DNA of 64,000 bases, from positions 1,589,501-1,653,500 of the forward strand of contig JAUIRK010000570.1 in the NCBI GenBank assembly GCA_030549495.1. Reading direction: 5' to 3'. The notes beneath the pieces were generated by a model that was not told where the DNA came from, searched no databases, and saw nothing but the letters and a program-made list of their open reading frames with translations. This document shows, piece after piece, positions 61,001-62,629 of this stretch. Made by a program: the position numbers and the translations under genes. The stretch comes from Nectonema munidae. Its lineage: Eukaryota > Nematomorpha > Nectonematoida > Nectonematidae. Every line of letters begins with the position of its first letter. Position 1 is the first letter of the stretch.

Positions 61001-62096
61001 TTATATTTGCTGTTTGATATGCAACAAAATATGAACTAGATGAAACTTTTAGAACAAATCATCCAAAATAGGCCCATCGTAACACAATATAAAAGTAGAC
61101 TGATTCGTTATCCTTACAAGTTGGATCTGCGTTGGCTACTATACGTGATTACTTGTCAGTGATAACTTTCAATAGTTGTTTCCACCTATTTGCTCACACT
61201 AATCGACTCGCCTTTCTAAATAAAAATCTCACTAATCAAGGGCATCGTTATATTGGAAAATTTAGGCGGGAGGAATTATTTTTTATGATTTGTTTTAAAA
61301 AAATTGTTTCCAATGTTTCACACCCTTATCAAGTTTTTTAGCATATAAATTCATTTTATGATAAAAATGATATTATTACTTGACACAAAATGTTCATTTT
61401 AACAAAGAATTAAATTAGAAAATTTAAAGATAATATAAAAAATTTAAAAAAAGAAAATTTTGTTATTGGAAGGAGAGGGGGCTTATCGACTAGTCCCTGC
61501 TGAAATGAGAGAACAGTAACTATCTAACTATTGAATCAATCGACTATTTCAAATATCGAAGAAGGCAGATTATAAAAGTGTTGGGTTATTCTCTTGATTT
61601 GTGTAAATGAAGTTCTCTCGAATGTGCTAGAATTTTTGTAAAAATAAAGCTTTTAAGAAGGGCATATTTTAATTGGCCAAAATCTACACATACAACGTTA
61701 ACACTTTGTTTTAATTGGCTCTCTTAAACGAGAATATGAAATGGGAGGAGATGACGTTAGGAAAGAGAATAAGTTACAATTCCAGAAGTAGTTGTGATGT
61801 CGTCAGGTCGAACTAGCATGATGGCTGTGCGAAGGTAATTTTTGGCGGCGAATAAAATATCAGATTTTGAGCATGGTATTGAGCGTATGCTGAGTTGATA
61901 CCAATTCTGATGCATTTCTCCCAGCAGAATCCACTGATAAGCTGCTCCAAACAGATTGTACTTGTGGGCCTTGAGCAAAAGAATTTAGTGTTTGTAGCTA
62001 ACACACGCGTAAAAGCTAAGAAAGTCTTACATAGCAGAAAACGTGGTTAGCCATGACCTCATCAAAGTAGCCGACGATAATGCGGACGTTTTCTTC
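4698..62096 (-). CDS. GABA-B-R2: GABA-B receptor subunit 2-like gene (3' part, 16 exons seen)
   Basis: This is the host gene that spans the window. The product is a class C G-protein-coupled receptor of the plasma membrane; in this family subunit 2 pairs with subunit 1, which binds GABA, and couples the pair to Gi/o proteins. Eleven exons from 62096 to 27560 join with matching phases into 491 codons: Venus-flytrap second lobe, linker, and seven transmembrane helices, in the same order and nearly the same spacing as I recall for vertebrate GABBR2 and Drosophila GABA-B-R2. Telling motifs are NVRIIVGYFDE, AYDGIW, SSPILNN, FSKTWRVH, IKDYQLF and FLAWETRNV...ALNDSKYI. Five more exons form the intracellular tail; the joins after 13013 are tentative. 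The upstream exons lie beyond the window. Subunit 3 of insects is the main alternative name; IKDYQLF favours subunit 2. Confidence 0.85.
5194..7773 (-). other. Presumed intron with a G-rich tract
   Basis: No transposase or known exon was recognised in this 2.6 kb. A G-rich tract at 6710-6751 (GGGGGAGGGG, then GGGGGAGGGGAGGGGGGG) could form a G-quadruplex. A small hairpin with AGTTAACGT/ACGTTAACT arms lies near 7376-7402. Confidence 0.5.
7774..7859 (-). CDS. GABA-B-R2: Candidate tail exon, 86 nt
   Basis: The donor GTAAGT is a consensus match and the acceptor is AAAAATAG. Two frames are open. The phase-consistent one gives DGYGRTFRMKMLFRWIDV and on; the other gives the more protein-like WVWEDIQNENAIQM...CENLSETSHSLD but needs a different incoming phase. 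One more unseen exon, or an indel in this assembly, would settle which is used. Confidence 0.45.
7860..9194 (-). other. Presumed intron; one end of a hAT-like element
   Basis: Read on the minus strand, about 9012 down to 8930 begins CAGTGTTTTCTAATTTGGGC, a hAT-type terminal sequence followed by GTGGTCC and GCGGCTC blocks common in non-autonomous hAT elements. The other end could be near 8636 (CAGGGTACA) but no clear target duplication pairs them. Confidence 0.4.
9195..9230 (-). CDS. GABA-B-R2: Candidate 36-nt microexon of the receptor tail
   Basis: A strong pyrimidine-rich acceptor (TCAACCCAG) and donor (GTAAGA) bracket exactly 36 nt. Joined in phase 1 after the exon at 13013 it gives VADYDGRLKVDY with no stop and hands on the same phase. 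Being a multiple of three, it could be skipped without changing the frame. Evidence is splice signals and phase only. Confidence 0.45.
9231..11171 (-). other. Presumed intron, nothing recognised
   Basis: This is AT-rich sequence with two short open frames (10370-10564 minus, 10835-11074 plus) that match nothing I know and have no convincing splice context. Confidence 0.4.
11180..11483. mobile_element. Non-autonomous hAT-like element (about 300 bp)
   Basis: The left end CAGGGTTGTTCAAT and the right end, read inward as CGGGCTTCTATAAC, are imperfect inverted copies, followed by CCTGGCCC and CCTGGACCC blocks. Flanks GTATACAT and ATATACAG agree at six of eight positions, as an aged 8-bp target duplication would. 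Confidence 0.45.
11489..11530 (+). mobile_element. Pogo/Tigger-type terminal sequence
   Basis: TA followed by CAGTGAAACATCGAATATCC and GAACCCCAATTATCCGAAC has the layout of pogo-family inverted repeats (CAGT..., then two TATCCGAA units). The partner end was not found. An AAAG run follows at 11545-11566. No gene is seen up to 11820. Confidence 0.5.
11830..12800 (+). mobile_element. Degraded hAT transposase
   Basis: Plus-strand pieces in several frames match hAT transposase in order: LILDVKTSWNRLLYMLKHF (the K.RWNS block) near 12100, NKDLLKQFYFEAEKL near 12510, and near 12670-12780 the dimerisation block ESGRSFSIASMFLSKKRTKL then SLNAQTFLKSYF. Frameshifts and stops break it in several places. 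The upstream run of GAT triplets (11888-11965) would code poly-Asp. Confidence 0.7.
11888..11965 (+). repeat. Imperfect GAT/GATGAT triplet run
   Basis: Mostly GAT and AAT triplets over about 78 bp, interrupted by TATGGT, GTTAAT and GAATGT. Confidence 0.7.
13013..13121 (-). CDS. GABA-B-R2: GABA-B-R2 exon: tail, coiled-coil-like, 36 codons
   Basis: Bounded by TTTTCGTTTAAG and the strong donor GTAAGT, the exon reads AIRQIKEILFLLKMEPHNQD then FANVTAESNNKDNSIA. Only this frame is open; it starts in phase 0, as the exon before requires, and ends in phase 1. The leucine-rich first half would extend the predicted coiled coil. I do not recognise the sequence itself, so it is assigned from splice sites, strand, frame and higher GC than its surroundings. 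Confidence 0.6.
13122..16259 (-). other. Presumed intron, strongly AT-rich
   Basis: This part of the intron has a hAT-like terminus near 13851 (CAGTGATTTCCAACCTTTTT then AGGACCC) and a possible mate near 14320 (GGACCCAACCTTGG). The stretch 14400-16250 is almost only A and T with no recognised coding; a TA run lies at 13501-13522. Confidence 0.45.
16276..16870 (-). mobile_element. piggyBac (PGBD-type) transposase fragment
   Basis: On the minus strand, in more than one frame, the order is MSRQRFRELKKFLHFSDN, then LGVFSKYLSIMVLYHGRHRG and KMYINGKSIRFGYTI (family: LSIDESMVKFKGRHSLKQYI.GKPIRFG), then DGYPFMLQLYAG, then LDFRREVV and the C-terminal Cys motif RCVFC. The D of the usual DE pair is not seen in this copy. 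Sequence between the YAG and LDFRR blocks is lost, so it is a dead, internally shortened remnant. Confidence 0.8.
16871..19012 (-). other. Presumed intron; hAT-type end at about 17382
   Basis: TAGGGTTTGCTCCCGGTTCT at 17382 and repeated CCGGTTC blocks to 17490 look like the terminus of a hAT element akin to the one near 12.9 kb (CCCGTTTTCCCGG). Minus-strand open frames at 18020-18410 match nothing known. A G-rich run lies at 18001-18018. Confidence 0.4.
19013..19133. mobile_element. Partial TTAA-type MITE, subtype C
   Basis: AACCCGTTAACGCCCAGAG, a GTTGACTTTACAAAAATAAA block and the core AATCTTCTGCTTTAAAATAG and ATATCGTCTGATTATTCTGG match the copy at 38395-38530. The right GGGTTAA end is missing. 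Confidence 0.65.
19822..19957 (+). mobile_element. tRNA-derived SINE, copy 1
   Basis: The head GGTGGCAGATGTTCTAGCAG and TGGAAGAG resembles a tRNA A-box region and GATTCCGGGTAGAAATC a worn B box. The tail has AACAATATTCTTTTATTTGA and GCCGATAACTAAAA, shared with copies at 46692 and 62630. It would be read by RNA polymerase III if active; this is the most worn copy. Confidence 0.65.
20337..20554. repeat. Perfect (TGAA)54 tetranucleotide array
   Basis: About 218 bp of uninterrupted TGAA units. It follows directly on CAAGTGTTTTTGAA, as the 3' microsatellite of a LINE does, and the 380 bp upstream (19960-20336) could be LINE 3' end sequence, but no reverse transcriptase piece is present. Confidence 0.9.
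20555..21423 (-). other. Presumed intron, nothing recognised
   Basis: Ordinary AT-rich intron sequence between the TGAA array and the tail exon at 21424. Short GGTATACC-type palindromes occur near 21160-21190. Confidence 0.4.
21424..21579 (-). CDS. GABA-B-R2: GABA-B-R2 exon: intracellular tail, 52 codons
   Basis: A textbook acceptor TTTCTTTGCAG is followed by FKDLQKFTKSKYMEEEKLKM, a basic and acidic stretch, and NERGKKREELNN. It follows the helix 7 FIPK in phase. Heptad-like leucines suggest the start of the tail coiled coil by which subunits 1 and 2 pair. The donor GTACGC is weak-looking; a stronger GTAAGT inside the exon (near 21546) could give a shorter form. Assignment rests on phase, position and composition, not on close similarity. 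Confidence 0.7.
21815..21880 (+). repeat. Short array of GGACATTTTGC-like units
   Basis: CCGGACATTTTGCATATGGA then CATTTTGCCTAACGGACATT repeats a unit closely like the GGACATTTGGCC units in the foldback arms 2 kb further on. It lies just left of the MULE transposase. Confidence 0.5.
22047..23097 (-). mobile_element. Mutator-like (MULE) transposase, degraded
   Basis: The long frame 23097-22357 has YYFCDGTFNSAPEGFQLYTI (first catalytic Asp), VTVDYYERAAL (second Asp) and CFFHFGQCLWKKIP (the MULE C..H motif) and GLANWY. In other frames come TFAQNIWNVYERVVQELPRT and SIEGW, then KITHPTACKLVDKLRKEQAD. These are the canonical C-terminal blocks (RTNNS.EGWH, HP..., EQ). At least two frame changes follow the long frame, so it is inactive. 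The N-terminal FLYWCH zinc finger usual in this group was not seen. Confidence 0.8.
23148..23294. repeat. Large hairpin, 65-bp arms, 16-nt loop
   Basis: AACAGATCATCATACCGTTG...AGAGGTTTGTCA (23148-23212) is matched in reverse complement by 23229-23294 with roughly 85% identity. It lies just upstream of the MULE open frame on the same element and could be a folded terminal repeat or a separate small foldback element. Confidence 0.85.
23800..24892. mobile_element. Foldback element with 8-bp target duplication
   Basis: The left arm (23800 to about 23950) and the inverted right arm (about 24750-24892) are near identical over about 130 bp: CATTTGGCC, AAAGACAATTGGCCGACAGA, CATCTGACCGAATGGACATT, TAGCCGACGTACATTTGG. 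Each arm is a string of 14-16-bp GGACATTTGGCCGAAC-like units. The direct repeat GATAGTTG flanks the element (23792-23799 and 24893-24900). The centre (24185-24705) is a second tandem array, of CTAACAATATTCTAACTATA-type units. No transposase is inside. Confidence 0.88.
24185..24705 (+). repeat. Minisatellite inside the foldback element
   Basis: Degenerate units of about 30-40 bp built from ACTAACAATATTCTAACTAT and ACTAACACTAACTCTAAA fill about 520 bp. Confidence 0.8.
25470..26310 (+). mobile_element. 3' fragment of a CR1/L2/Jockey-type LINE
   Basis: Plus-strand frames read DSKLSFKNHLNYLNLKLSRV, then YKTLFLPHLNYKLINFAHSN and HLEALNRKALKIVVNLNKF, which is the thumb region after the reverse transcriptase active site. 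It ends GAATAAAGTTCTTCTTCTTC, a 3' microsatellite tail. The 5' part is missing, as is common for LINE copies. It resembles the LINE at 47.3-49.7 kb. Confidence 0.75.
26311..27559 (-). other. Presumed intron; possible short MITE
   Basis: Repeated GAGCGAT/ATCGCTC words near 26850-26875 and 27200-27255 hint at a small inverted-repeat element. No coding sequence recognised. Confidence 0.35.
27560..27784 (-). CDS. GABA-B-R2: GABA-B-R2 exon: helices 5 (end), 6 and 7
   Basis: The 75 codons begin [20 protein letters not shown] and SKYIALSVYNIFILS, nearly identical to vertebrate [30 protein letters not shown]. The inner loop 3 ALNDSKYI carries the family's G-protein contact region. Helix 7 ends TITLSLVFIPK, as FVPK in relatives. 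The acceptor is TTTTGCCTCAAG and the donor GTAAAT, phase 0 at both edges. This is the best conserved exon in the window. Confidence 0.95.
28017..28062. repeat. (AT)n run
   Basis: About 46 bp of alternating AT. Shorter runs occur at 13501, 37520 and 37950. The rest of 27785-28369 holds nothing recognised. Confidence 0.9.
28370..28900 (-). mobile_element. Degraded hAT transposase, MYM1-like type
   Basis: Minus-strand fragments KINDEDDGILLPNIKKLFKK near 28750 and, near 28480, YPKLQNCQVLTLEVKRSFSK with LKKLLENDRIL. The latter matches the C-terminal dimerisation block of hAT proteins of the ZMYM1 type (...SGERSFSKLKLIK...). Stops interrupt it. Confidence 0.5.
28901..29888 (-). other. Presumed intron, nothing firm
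   Basis: TTGGACAAATTGG and TTGGACCAATTGC at 29155-29205 loosely recall the foldback unit at 23.8 kb. No coding sequence recognised. Confidence 0.35.
29889..29999 (-). CDS. GABA-B-R2: GABA-B-R2 exon: outer loop 2 and helix 5
   Basis: The exon encodes SGNDDFEVEVHNYCYSCVSD then HQKIWTSILLIIKGLIM. The cysteine in HNYC is the outer loop 2 partner of the conserved disulfide with helix 3. IIKGLIM continues into [11 protein letters not shown] of the next exon, as in human [19 protein letters not shown]. The acceptor is GTGTTTCAG, the donor GTAAGA, and phase is 0 at both edges. Confidence 0.88.
30000..30062 (-). other. GABA-B-R2: 63-nt in-frame mini-intron in the receptor gene
   Basis: GTAAAATTTC...GTGTTTCAG borders 63 nt that, if kept, would add 21 codons with no stop in outer loop 2. 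Removing it brings the loop to about the vertebrate length (26 against 29 residues between DP and the conserved Cys), so it is most likely an intron. Confidence 0.75.
30063..30185 (-). CDS. GABA-B-R2: GABA-B-R2 exon: helix 4
   Basis: After TTGTATTTAG the exon encodes HIKDYQLFLIISGLLLIDIT then LISVWAITDPFYKTIMPLQFN. IKDYQLF and the DPFY after helix 4 match Drosophila GABA-B-R2, which reads VIKDYQLF...ADPFY. The right border is the start of a 63-nt intron that stays open in frame. Phase is 0 at both edges. Confidence 0.88.
30439..30582. mobile_element. Worn TTAA-type MITE
   Basis: TTAACC at the left and GTCGGTAACAAGTTAA at the right enclose a worn version of the subtype C core (AATACAAATTTTCTGCTTAA, CATTAGATATGGCGTAATCA). 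The ends are diverged from the good copies. Confidence 0.55.
30583..32466 (-). other. Presumed intron, nothing recognised
   Basis: AT-rich sequence without coding similarity. A worn ATTGGTCC/CACCAATAAAATT segment near 30740 recalls similar CCAATAAAATT words near 19520. Confidence 0.4.
32467..33145. mobile_element. Long terminal-inverted-repeat element
   Basis: About 32467-32664 and 32942-33141 are inverted copies at roughly 75-80% identity. Shared blocks are TTTTTAAGCGATACGAATTT, TCGACGTCAC, CTTTATCAAGTTAAAA, AACTGCTTTGAA and GGAGAGATGATCT. The 280-bp middle has no transposase that I recognise, so the element would be non-autonomous. Its family and exact ends are open. Confidence 0.75.
33364..33471 (-). 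CDS. GABA-B-R2: GABA-B-R2 exon: helix 3 and inner loop 2
   Basis: The 36 codons give AKVASFVIAFTLIFGALFSK then TWRVHVIFTNISLNKA. FGALFSKTWRVH is the most conserved GABA-B signature of helix 3 and its cytoplasmic end. Spacing from the helix 3 cysteine in the exon before to FGA is 14 residues, the same as in human GABBR2. It has an acceptor CTATGCTAG, a donor GTAATT, and phase 0 at both edges. Confidence 0.92.
33520..33632. mobile_element. Diverged TTAA-type unit next to the subtype A MITE
   Basis: CTTTAAATATAAAATTCCAT then GTAGAGGACAAGTCTTAAAA and TTCGGTTCTTAA match 38325-38398 (CTTTAAATATATAAAATTG, GACTAGTCTTCAAAATTCTG). At both places the unit is followed at the same TTAA by a MITE, but of different subtypes. 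Confidence 0.55.
33629..33766. mobile_element. TTAA-type MITE, subtype A, copy 1
   Basis: TTAA borders on both sides and a length of 138 bp. The ends are CCCTTTCACTACC and GTCACGAAAGGG; the core contains AATCAGACGATATTTAATAA, GCAGAAGATTCATA and GAAAAAGCAGACGAAGG. The inner palindrome is TATCACATATGATA. TTAA target sites and ends beginning CCC point to piggyBac mobilisation. Confidence 0.85.
33767..35370 (-). other. Presumed intron; possible small hAT-like element
   Basis: TAGGGCTACCGGATTTTTAC at 34812 and, reading inward from 35122, AAGGTTGCCAGGTGTCGCGG look like imperfect ends of a non-autonomous element. No target duplication is clear. Confidence 0.35.
35371..35503 (-). CDS. GABA-B-R2: GABA-B-R2 exon: inner loop 1 and helix 2
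   Basis: The exon reads IIKVSSPILNNGIILGGILV then YFSVILLGID and PIHMPDSFFSSFCL. The vertebrate counterpart is [21 protein letters not shown]...FGLDGSFVSEKTFETLC. The final cysteine is the class-wide extracellular Cys at the top of helix 3. The acceptor is a T run ending TTTTTAG and the donor GTAAGC; phase 2 in, 0 out. Confidence 0.9.
36035..36435. mobile_element. Non-autonomous hAT-like element, about 400 bp
   Basis: The left end CAGTGTTTCTTAACATGGAG and the right end, inward CAGAGGTTTGTAACCTTTAA, pair as worn inverted repeats. CTATAG lies next to both ends and may be what is left of an 8-bp duplication. It contains the CTTACGGGCCCATGACTGCG and GGGGGTCAGTG blocks common in this group. Confidence 0.5.
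36436..38084 (-). other. Presumed intron, nothing recognised
   Basis: The minus-strand open frame at 37137-37328 is short and unmatched. AT runs at about 37517 and 37949. Confidence 0.4.
38085..38235 (-). CDS. GABA-B-R2: GABA-B-R2 exon: linker and transmembrane helix 1
   Basis: The exon begins (G)SKPPVDTPLIIENYVSMNL, like the vertebrate linker GSEPPKDKTIILEQL, then a hydrophobic helix AAYLTICFIAIFGVIYATVL and the inner loop start FINIKFRQY. The linker lacks the cysteine-rich domain of other class C receptors, as expected for GABA-B. The acceptor is TTGCTTTCTAG and the donor GTACCC; the phase in is 1 and out is 2. Confidence 0.9.
38289..38398. mobile_element. Diverged TTAA-type unit, first of a three-unit array
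   Basis: The unit runs from TTAACCCTTTGCGGGCC to GCTCTTAA. Its inner part GTATTGAAAAATAGAGCAGG resembles the MITE core (TTGAAAAAGCAGACG). Its right TTAA is the left TTAA of the next unit. Confidence 0.55.
38395..38530. mobile_element. TTAA-type MITE, subtype C
   Basis: 136 bp between TTAA sites. The ends are CCCGTTAACGGCCAG and CTGGTCGACGGG; the inner palindrome AGTCGACTATAGTCGACT is at 38414-38431, and the core lies in reverse orientation (AATCTTCTGCTTTACATTAG, ATATCGTCTGAT). Both TTAA sites are shared with neighbouring units. Confidence 0.85.
38527..38664. mobile_element. TTAA-type MITE, subtype B, copy 1
   Basis: 138 bp between TTAA sites. The ends are CCCATTAAGTACC and GGGACTTAATGGG; the palindrome ATGTTCCCAAATGGGAACAT is perfect over 20 bp, and the core is AATCAGACGATATTTAAAAA and AAAAGCAGACGAAGATG. 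Confidence 0.88.
38665..39434 (-). other. Presumed intron; left flank of the hAT element
   Basis: About 39240-39434 is GC-richer than its surroundings and, on the minus strand, has a coding-like stretch (HTSIQHRNPFNYGPRHAR) with stops further on. Its family is not known to me. Confidence 0.4.
39443..41652 (-). mobile_element. hAT transposon with 8-bp target duplications
   Basis: GTATGGGT occurs directly outside both ends (39435-39442 and 41653-41660), the 8-bp duplication typical of hAT. The ends TAGAGTTGAAAAA and TAGTGATGAAAAA are inverted repeats differing at two of 13 positions. On the minus strand, spread over several frames, lie a BED zinc finger (VCNICKK...MKTHINKVHL, one base out of frame in an A run), CLDEFSPLQNKRCLPLNI, DIVACTRDGAAIMLKLGKEV, KLKLDCKTRWNSLLRMIERF and, near the 3' end, TCVESERSFSAAGF. 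So the layout is complete but the gene has several frameshifts and cannot work as it stands. Confidence 0.9.
41661..41810 (-). other. Coding-like stretch at the hAT insertion site
   Basis: Read on the minus strand this flank is open for about 50 codons with pieces such as NAAQQQGAHLQNLELINHRD and FVSTFIKLIQKHIRIRAVHF. It is GC-richer than the introns around it. I do not recognise the family; it may be a LINE C-terminus. Confidence 0.45.
42126..42209 (-). CDS. GABA-B-R2: GABA-B-R2 exon: end of flytrap lobe, 84 nt
   Basis: After a T-rich acceptor ending TTTTTAG the exon reads NHEVCVGLYQAIEDKLTM and on to NNNITWT, and it splits a glycine codon at its GTATCT donor. It aligns to the vertebrate SREVKVGEYNAVADTLEI...DTIRFQ with equal length. 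Incoming and outgoing phases are both 1, which fits the exons on both sides. The predicted NNIT may be an N-glycosylation site. Confidence 0.85.
42800..45064 (-). mobile_element. RNase H-bearing LINE (I/R1-like), reverse transcriptase lost
   Basis: From 5' to 3' on the minus strand: a first ORF with coiled or charged sequence (45023-44652); a zinc-knuckle region (44402-44150) with CHNCGKFGR, CAKNC and CINCMGNH; an endonuclease domain (about 44100-43560) starting LLHINLRKSRFAWYNLLLFI with ICLNEPYTW and GVLIIAHTNARHSMWDSK; a ribonuclease H domain with FFDSKSLLQSLQ and WFPGHSGIFGNEFVDKAA (43490-43300); and a C-terminal CRFGCQLMESPKHLLFHYHY (43050-42980). The reverse transcriptase between endonuclease and RNase H is absent, so about 1.5 kb or more was deleted. 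Confidence 0.8.
45317..45377 (-). CDS. GABA-B-R2: GABA-B-R2 exon: flytrap lobe, 20 codons plus 1 nt
   Basis: This very short exon encodes GRIKFKDGNRLGLIEINQFQ. It matches the vertebrate strand [20 protein letters not shown] position by position. The start is phase 0 after an AAAAG acceptor, and the end leaves one nucleotide (phase 1) before GTAATT. It is easy to miss because it lies between a LINE on one side and 9 kb of transposon-filled intron on the other. Confidence 0.85.
46311..46372 (+). mobile_element. Pogo-type terminal sequence
   Basis: TA then CAGTCCAACCTCATTTATCT and GACAACCCCACTATCCGATG has the layout of pogo/Tigger ends. The matching end was not found, so the extent is unknown. 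Nothing else is seen between 45378 and 46691. Confidence 0.5.
46692..46828 (-). mobile_element. tRNA-derived SINE, copy 2
   Basis: On the minus strand the head reads GGCAGATGACTTAGTGGTAC then AAGG, with a good B box GGGTTCGATTCC, followed by CGTGACTATCCTTACTATCT and GTTCAGCTATGTAAGA. It ends GATATCGACAACTAAAAAAA. It shares the whole layout with copy 3. Confidence 0.8.
47270..49695 (-). mobile_element. CR1/L2/Jockey-like LINE, 5'-truncated
   Basis: On the minus strand the copy begins inside the endonuclease (SNTLIDNIFTN and ISDHCVN near 49500), then reverse transcriptase: YRPISLLSSFTKVFEK near 48600, MDFSKAFYCVNHEILLYKLN at 48404, AGVPQGSKLGPLLFLIFIND and the active-site box HADD near 48130 (normally F/YADD, so Tyr/Phe is changed to His). 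The thumb follows to about 47500. At least three frame changes separate the pieces. It starts within 100 bp of the LINE on the other strand, head to head. Confidence 0.85.
49745..53692 (+). mobile_element. CR1/L2/Jockey-like LINE, nearly full length
   Basis: The order is: a zinc-binding start (SCHFCTN, CSSCLNWFCYVC, WFCSIC; PHD-like, one frame change) at 49845-50010; an ORF1 protein of 250 codons (50028-50780) with coiled coil then RKLNHIIHGVSE and KRPIRITY, like the RRM-bearing ORF1 of LINEs; endonuclease (50936-51500) with CIYRSPSS, ILGDFNYPEINW, SVLDLLITN and, one base out of frame, SDH; reverse transcriptase (52100-53600) with FKSPGSDKLHP, YLDFHKAFDS (catalytic Asp), LSGLPQGSVLGPLLFNIFLN and FADDIKIY (catalytic Asp pair). 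It ends in (TTATG)4 at 53671-53692. About five frameshifts or stops break ORF2. Confidence 0.88.
50028..50780 (+). CDS. LINE ORF1 protein, 250 codons, intact
   Basis: This is the longest unbroken frame in the window. The first 70 residues are a charged helix with heptad spacing (IDHVSEGLQMLKKKNEEAFA), then an acidic and basic stretch, then an RRM-like part with ISDEEFINELFISHLNLN, KRPIRITYVNF and FVSNDFNPVERERIKTL. Such proteins bind the element's RNA. The true start may be further upstream in the zinc-binding part, across one frame change. Confidence 0.75.
   Translation: MKKSIDHVSEGLQMLKKKNEEAFATFKTDFSNKIEALSDRIAHQTNLQEKKSNDISDKLDNVNHKFKDGFSESCTKTNNQDIVSVPNFRKIIKEALDDERAEDYDKERRKLNHIIHGVSEYEGETRISDEEFINELFISHLNLNSVKVVKIIRLGKSSGDVLSKRPIRITYVNFDNKMTVKNALSNLKNAPEKFKKIFVSNDFNPVERERIKTLNLQDNDSYMFVVSGDNLKDLNIIKKFFLKRSMIHSI
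53693..54792 (-). other. Presumed intron; hAT-type end at 54183-54197
   Basis: Read on the minus strand, CAGTGGTTGCCAACCTCTAT from about 54198 is a hAT-type terminus. ATGGAGTCTACTCACAAGAC at 54019 recurs in worn form at 57061, so two copies of one non-autonomous family may be present. Confidence 0.45.
54793..55011 (-). CDS. GABA-B-R2: GABA-B-R2 exon: flytrap lobe, 73 codons
   Basis: The exon starts KPSEYMKEYNEMRNGSY, carries the hallmark HAFAYDGIWSVAMMLN, and ends HLEFEGIT. The vertebrate counterpart reads TPQQYEREYNNKR, then GYAYDGIWVIAKTL, then NFFGVT. The charged KNPEKWEETLKYTLN stretch fills the place of the variable loop before the last lobe helix. The acceptor is CTGTTGCATAG and the donor GTAATA, phase 0 at both edges. 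It is separated from the exon before by 6.8 kb and from the next by 9.4 kb with two LINEs and a SINE. Confidence 0.9.
55012..56247 (-). other. Presumed intron with CTAAC-rich stretch
   Basis: At 55314-55395 there is a run of CACTAACACTAAACCTAACC-type words. It resembles both the foldback minisatellite at 24.2 kb and worn arthropod telomere repeat (CCTAA). No coding sequence recognised. Confidence 0.4.
56248..56385. mobile_element. TTAA-type MITE, subtype B, copy 2
   Basis: 138 bp between TTAA sites. The ends are CCCATTAAGTACC and GGGACTTAATGGG, as in the copy at 38527; the palindrome ATGTTCCCAAATGGGAGCAT has one changed base, and the core is AATCAAACCATATCTAAAAA. Confidence 0.88.
56386..61777 (-). 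other. Presumed intron with hAT-type ends
   Basis: CAGAGGTGGACAAATTACAG then CCCGTGGATCC at 56596, and CAGAGATCGACAAACTTTTT at 59444, are hAT-type termini of non-autonomous elements whose other ends I cannot place. A minus-strand open stretch ending at a GTATGTG donor (57886-57975) and frames at 58928-59236 and 60446-61341 are not recognised. Confidence 0.4.
61778..61969 (-). CDS. GABA-B-R2: GABA-B-R2 exon: flytrap lobe, 64 codons
   Basis: The exon encodes AHKYNLFGAAYQWILLGE followed by MHQNWYQL and ends TTTSGI. It aligns without gaps to the vertebrate segment [20 protein letters not shown] and ends at the TISG position. A cysteine in SIRSIPCSKSD matches the conserved Cys of this lobe. The acceptor is TTTTGCTCAAG and the donor GTAACT; both edges are phase 0. 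Only 61 nt separates it from the exon before. Confidence 0.88.
62031..62096 (-). CDS. GABA-B-R2: GABA-B-R2 exon: flytrap lobe, 22 codons
   Basis: The exon encodes EENVRIIVGYFDE followed by VMANHVFCY. This matches the strand of the ligand-binding fold that in vertebrate GABBR2 reads NDVRII(V/L)GQFDQNMAAKVFC. It is flanked by TTTGCTTTAG (acceptor) and GTAAGA (donor), and it starts and ends between codons (phase 0). The exon before it, expected to end near SVKKLK in the human protein, is not in the 1.9 kb to the window end. Confidence 0.88.
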
Positions 62097-62281
62097 CTAA
62101 AGCAAAAAAAGTAATGCATGTTTTCCTAATTTTTCTATAAAAGTGGAAAATATAAATAGTAAAAAATATGGGTAAAGGAATATACGAGGATGAGTACGCG
62201 TAAAGACTGTGAAGGTATGTCAATGTCAAAAATATTAATTATATGAATTTCTAAATTTAAGGACTAAAATAGCATACTTTA

Positions 62282-62419
62282 ATAACCCTTTTGTGACGAG
62301 AAAAATCAGACGATATTTATTAAAAAGCAGAAGATTCATAAACAAAGCTATGTGAAAAAGCAGACGAAGGTAAAATTGTTTATGTATCATATATGATGCA
62401 CTGGTCACGAAAGGGTTAA
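62282..62419. mobile_element. TTAA-type MITE, subtype A, copy 2
   Basis: 138 bp, left border ATAA (one change from TTAA) and right border TTAA. The ends are CCCTTTTGTGACGAG and GGTCACGAAAGGG; palindrome TGTATCATATATGATGCA; core AATCAGACGATATTTATTAA. Confidence 0.88.
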
Positions 62420-62629
62420 GTCGATCAAAATATTTAGAAAGCTGAAGATACGTAAAACGGAGACAAAGCAGAAGACAAAACATTTTCAATTACTTCTTCC
62501 TAAAATCATCTTAAAAATATGTAAATTCAAAATGTTATACCAAAACTCTGTTTAAGTTTGAAATGATCTCTGTTCATCATCAAATAGCCAAAAAAAAATT
62601 ATTTCTTGGTAATAAGAATTGCTGTCTAG

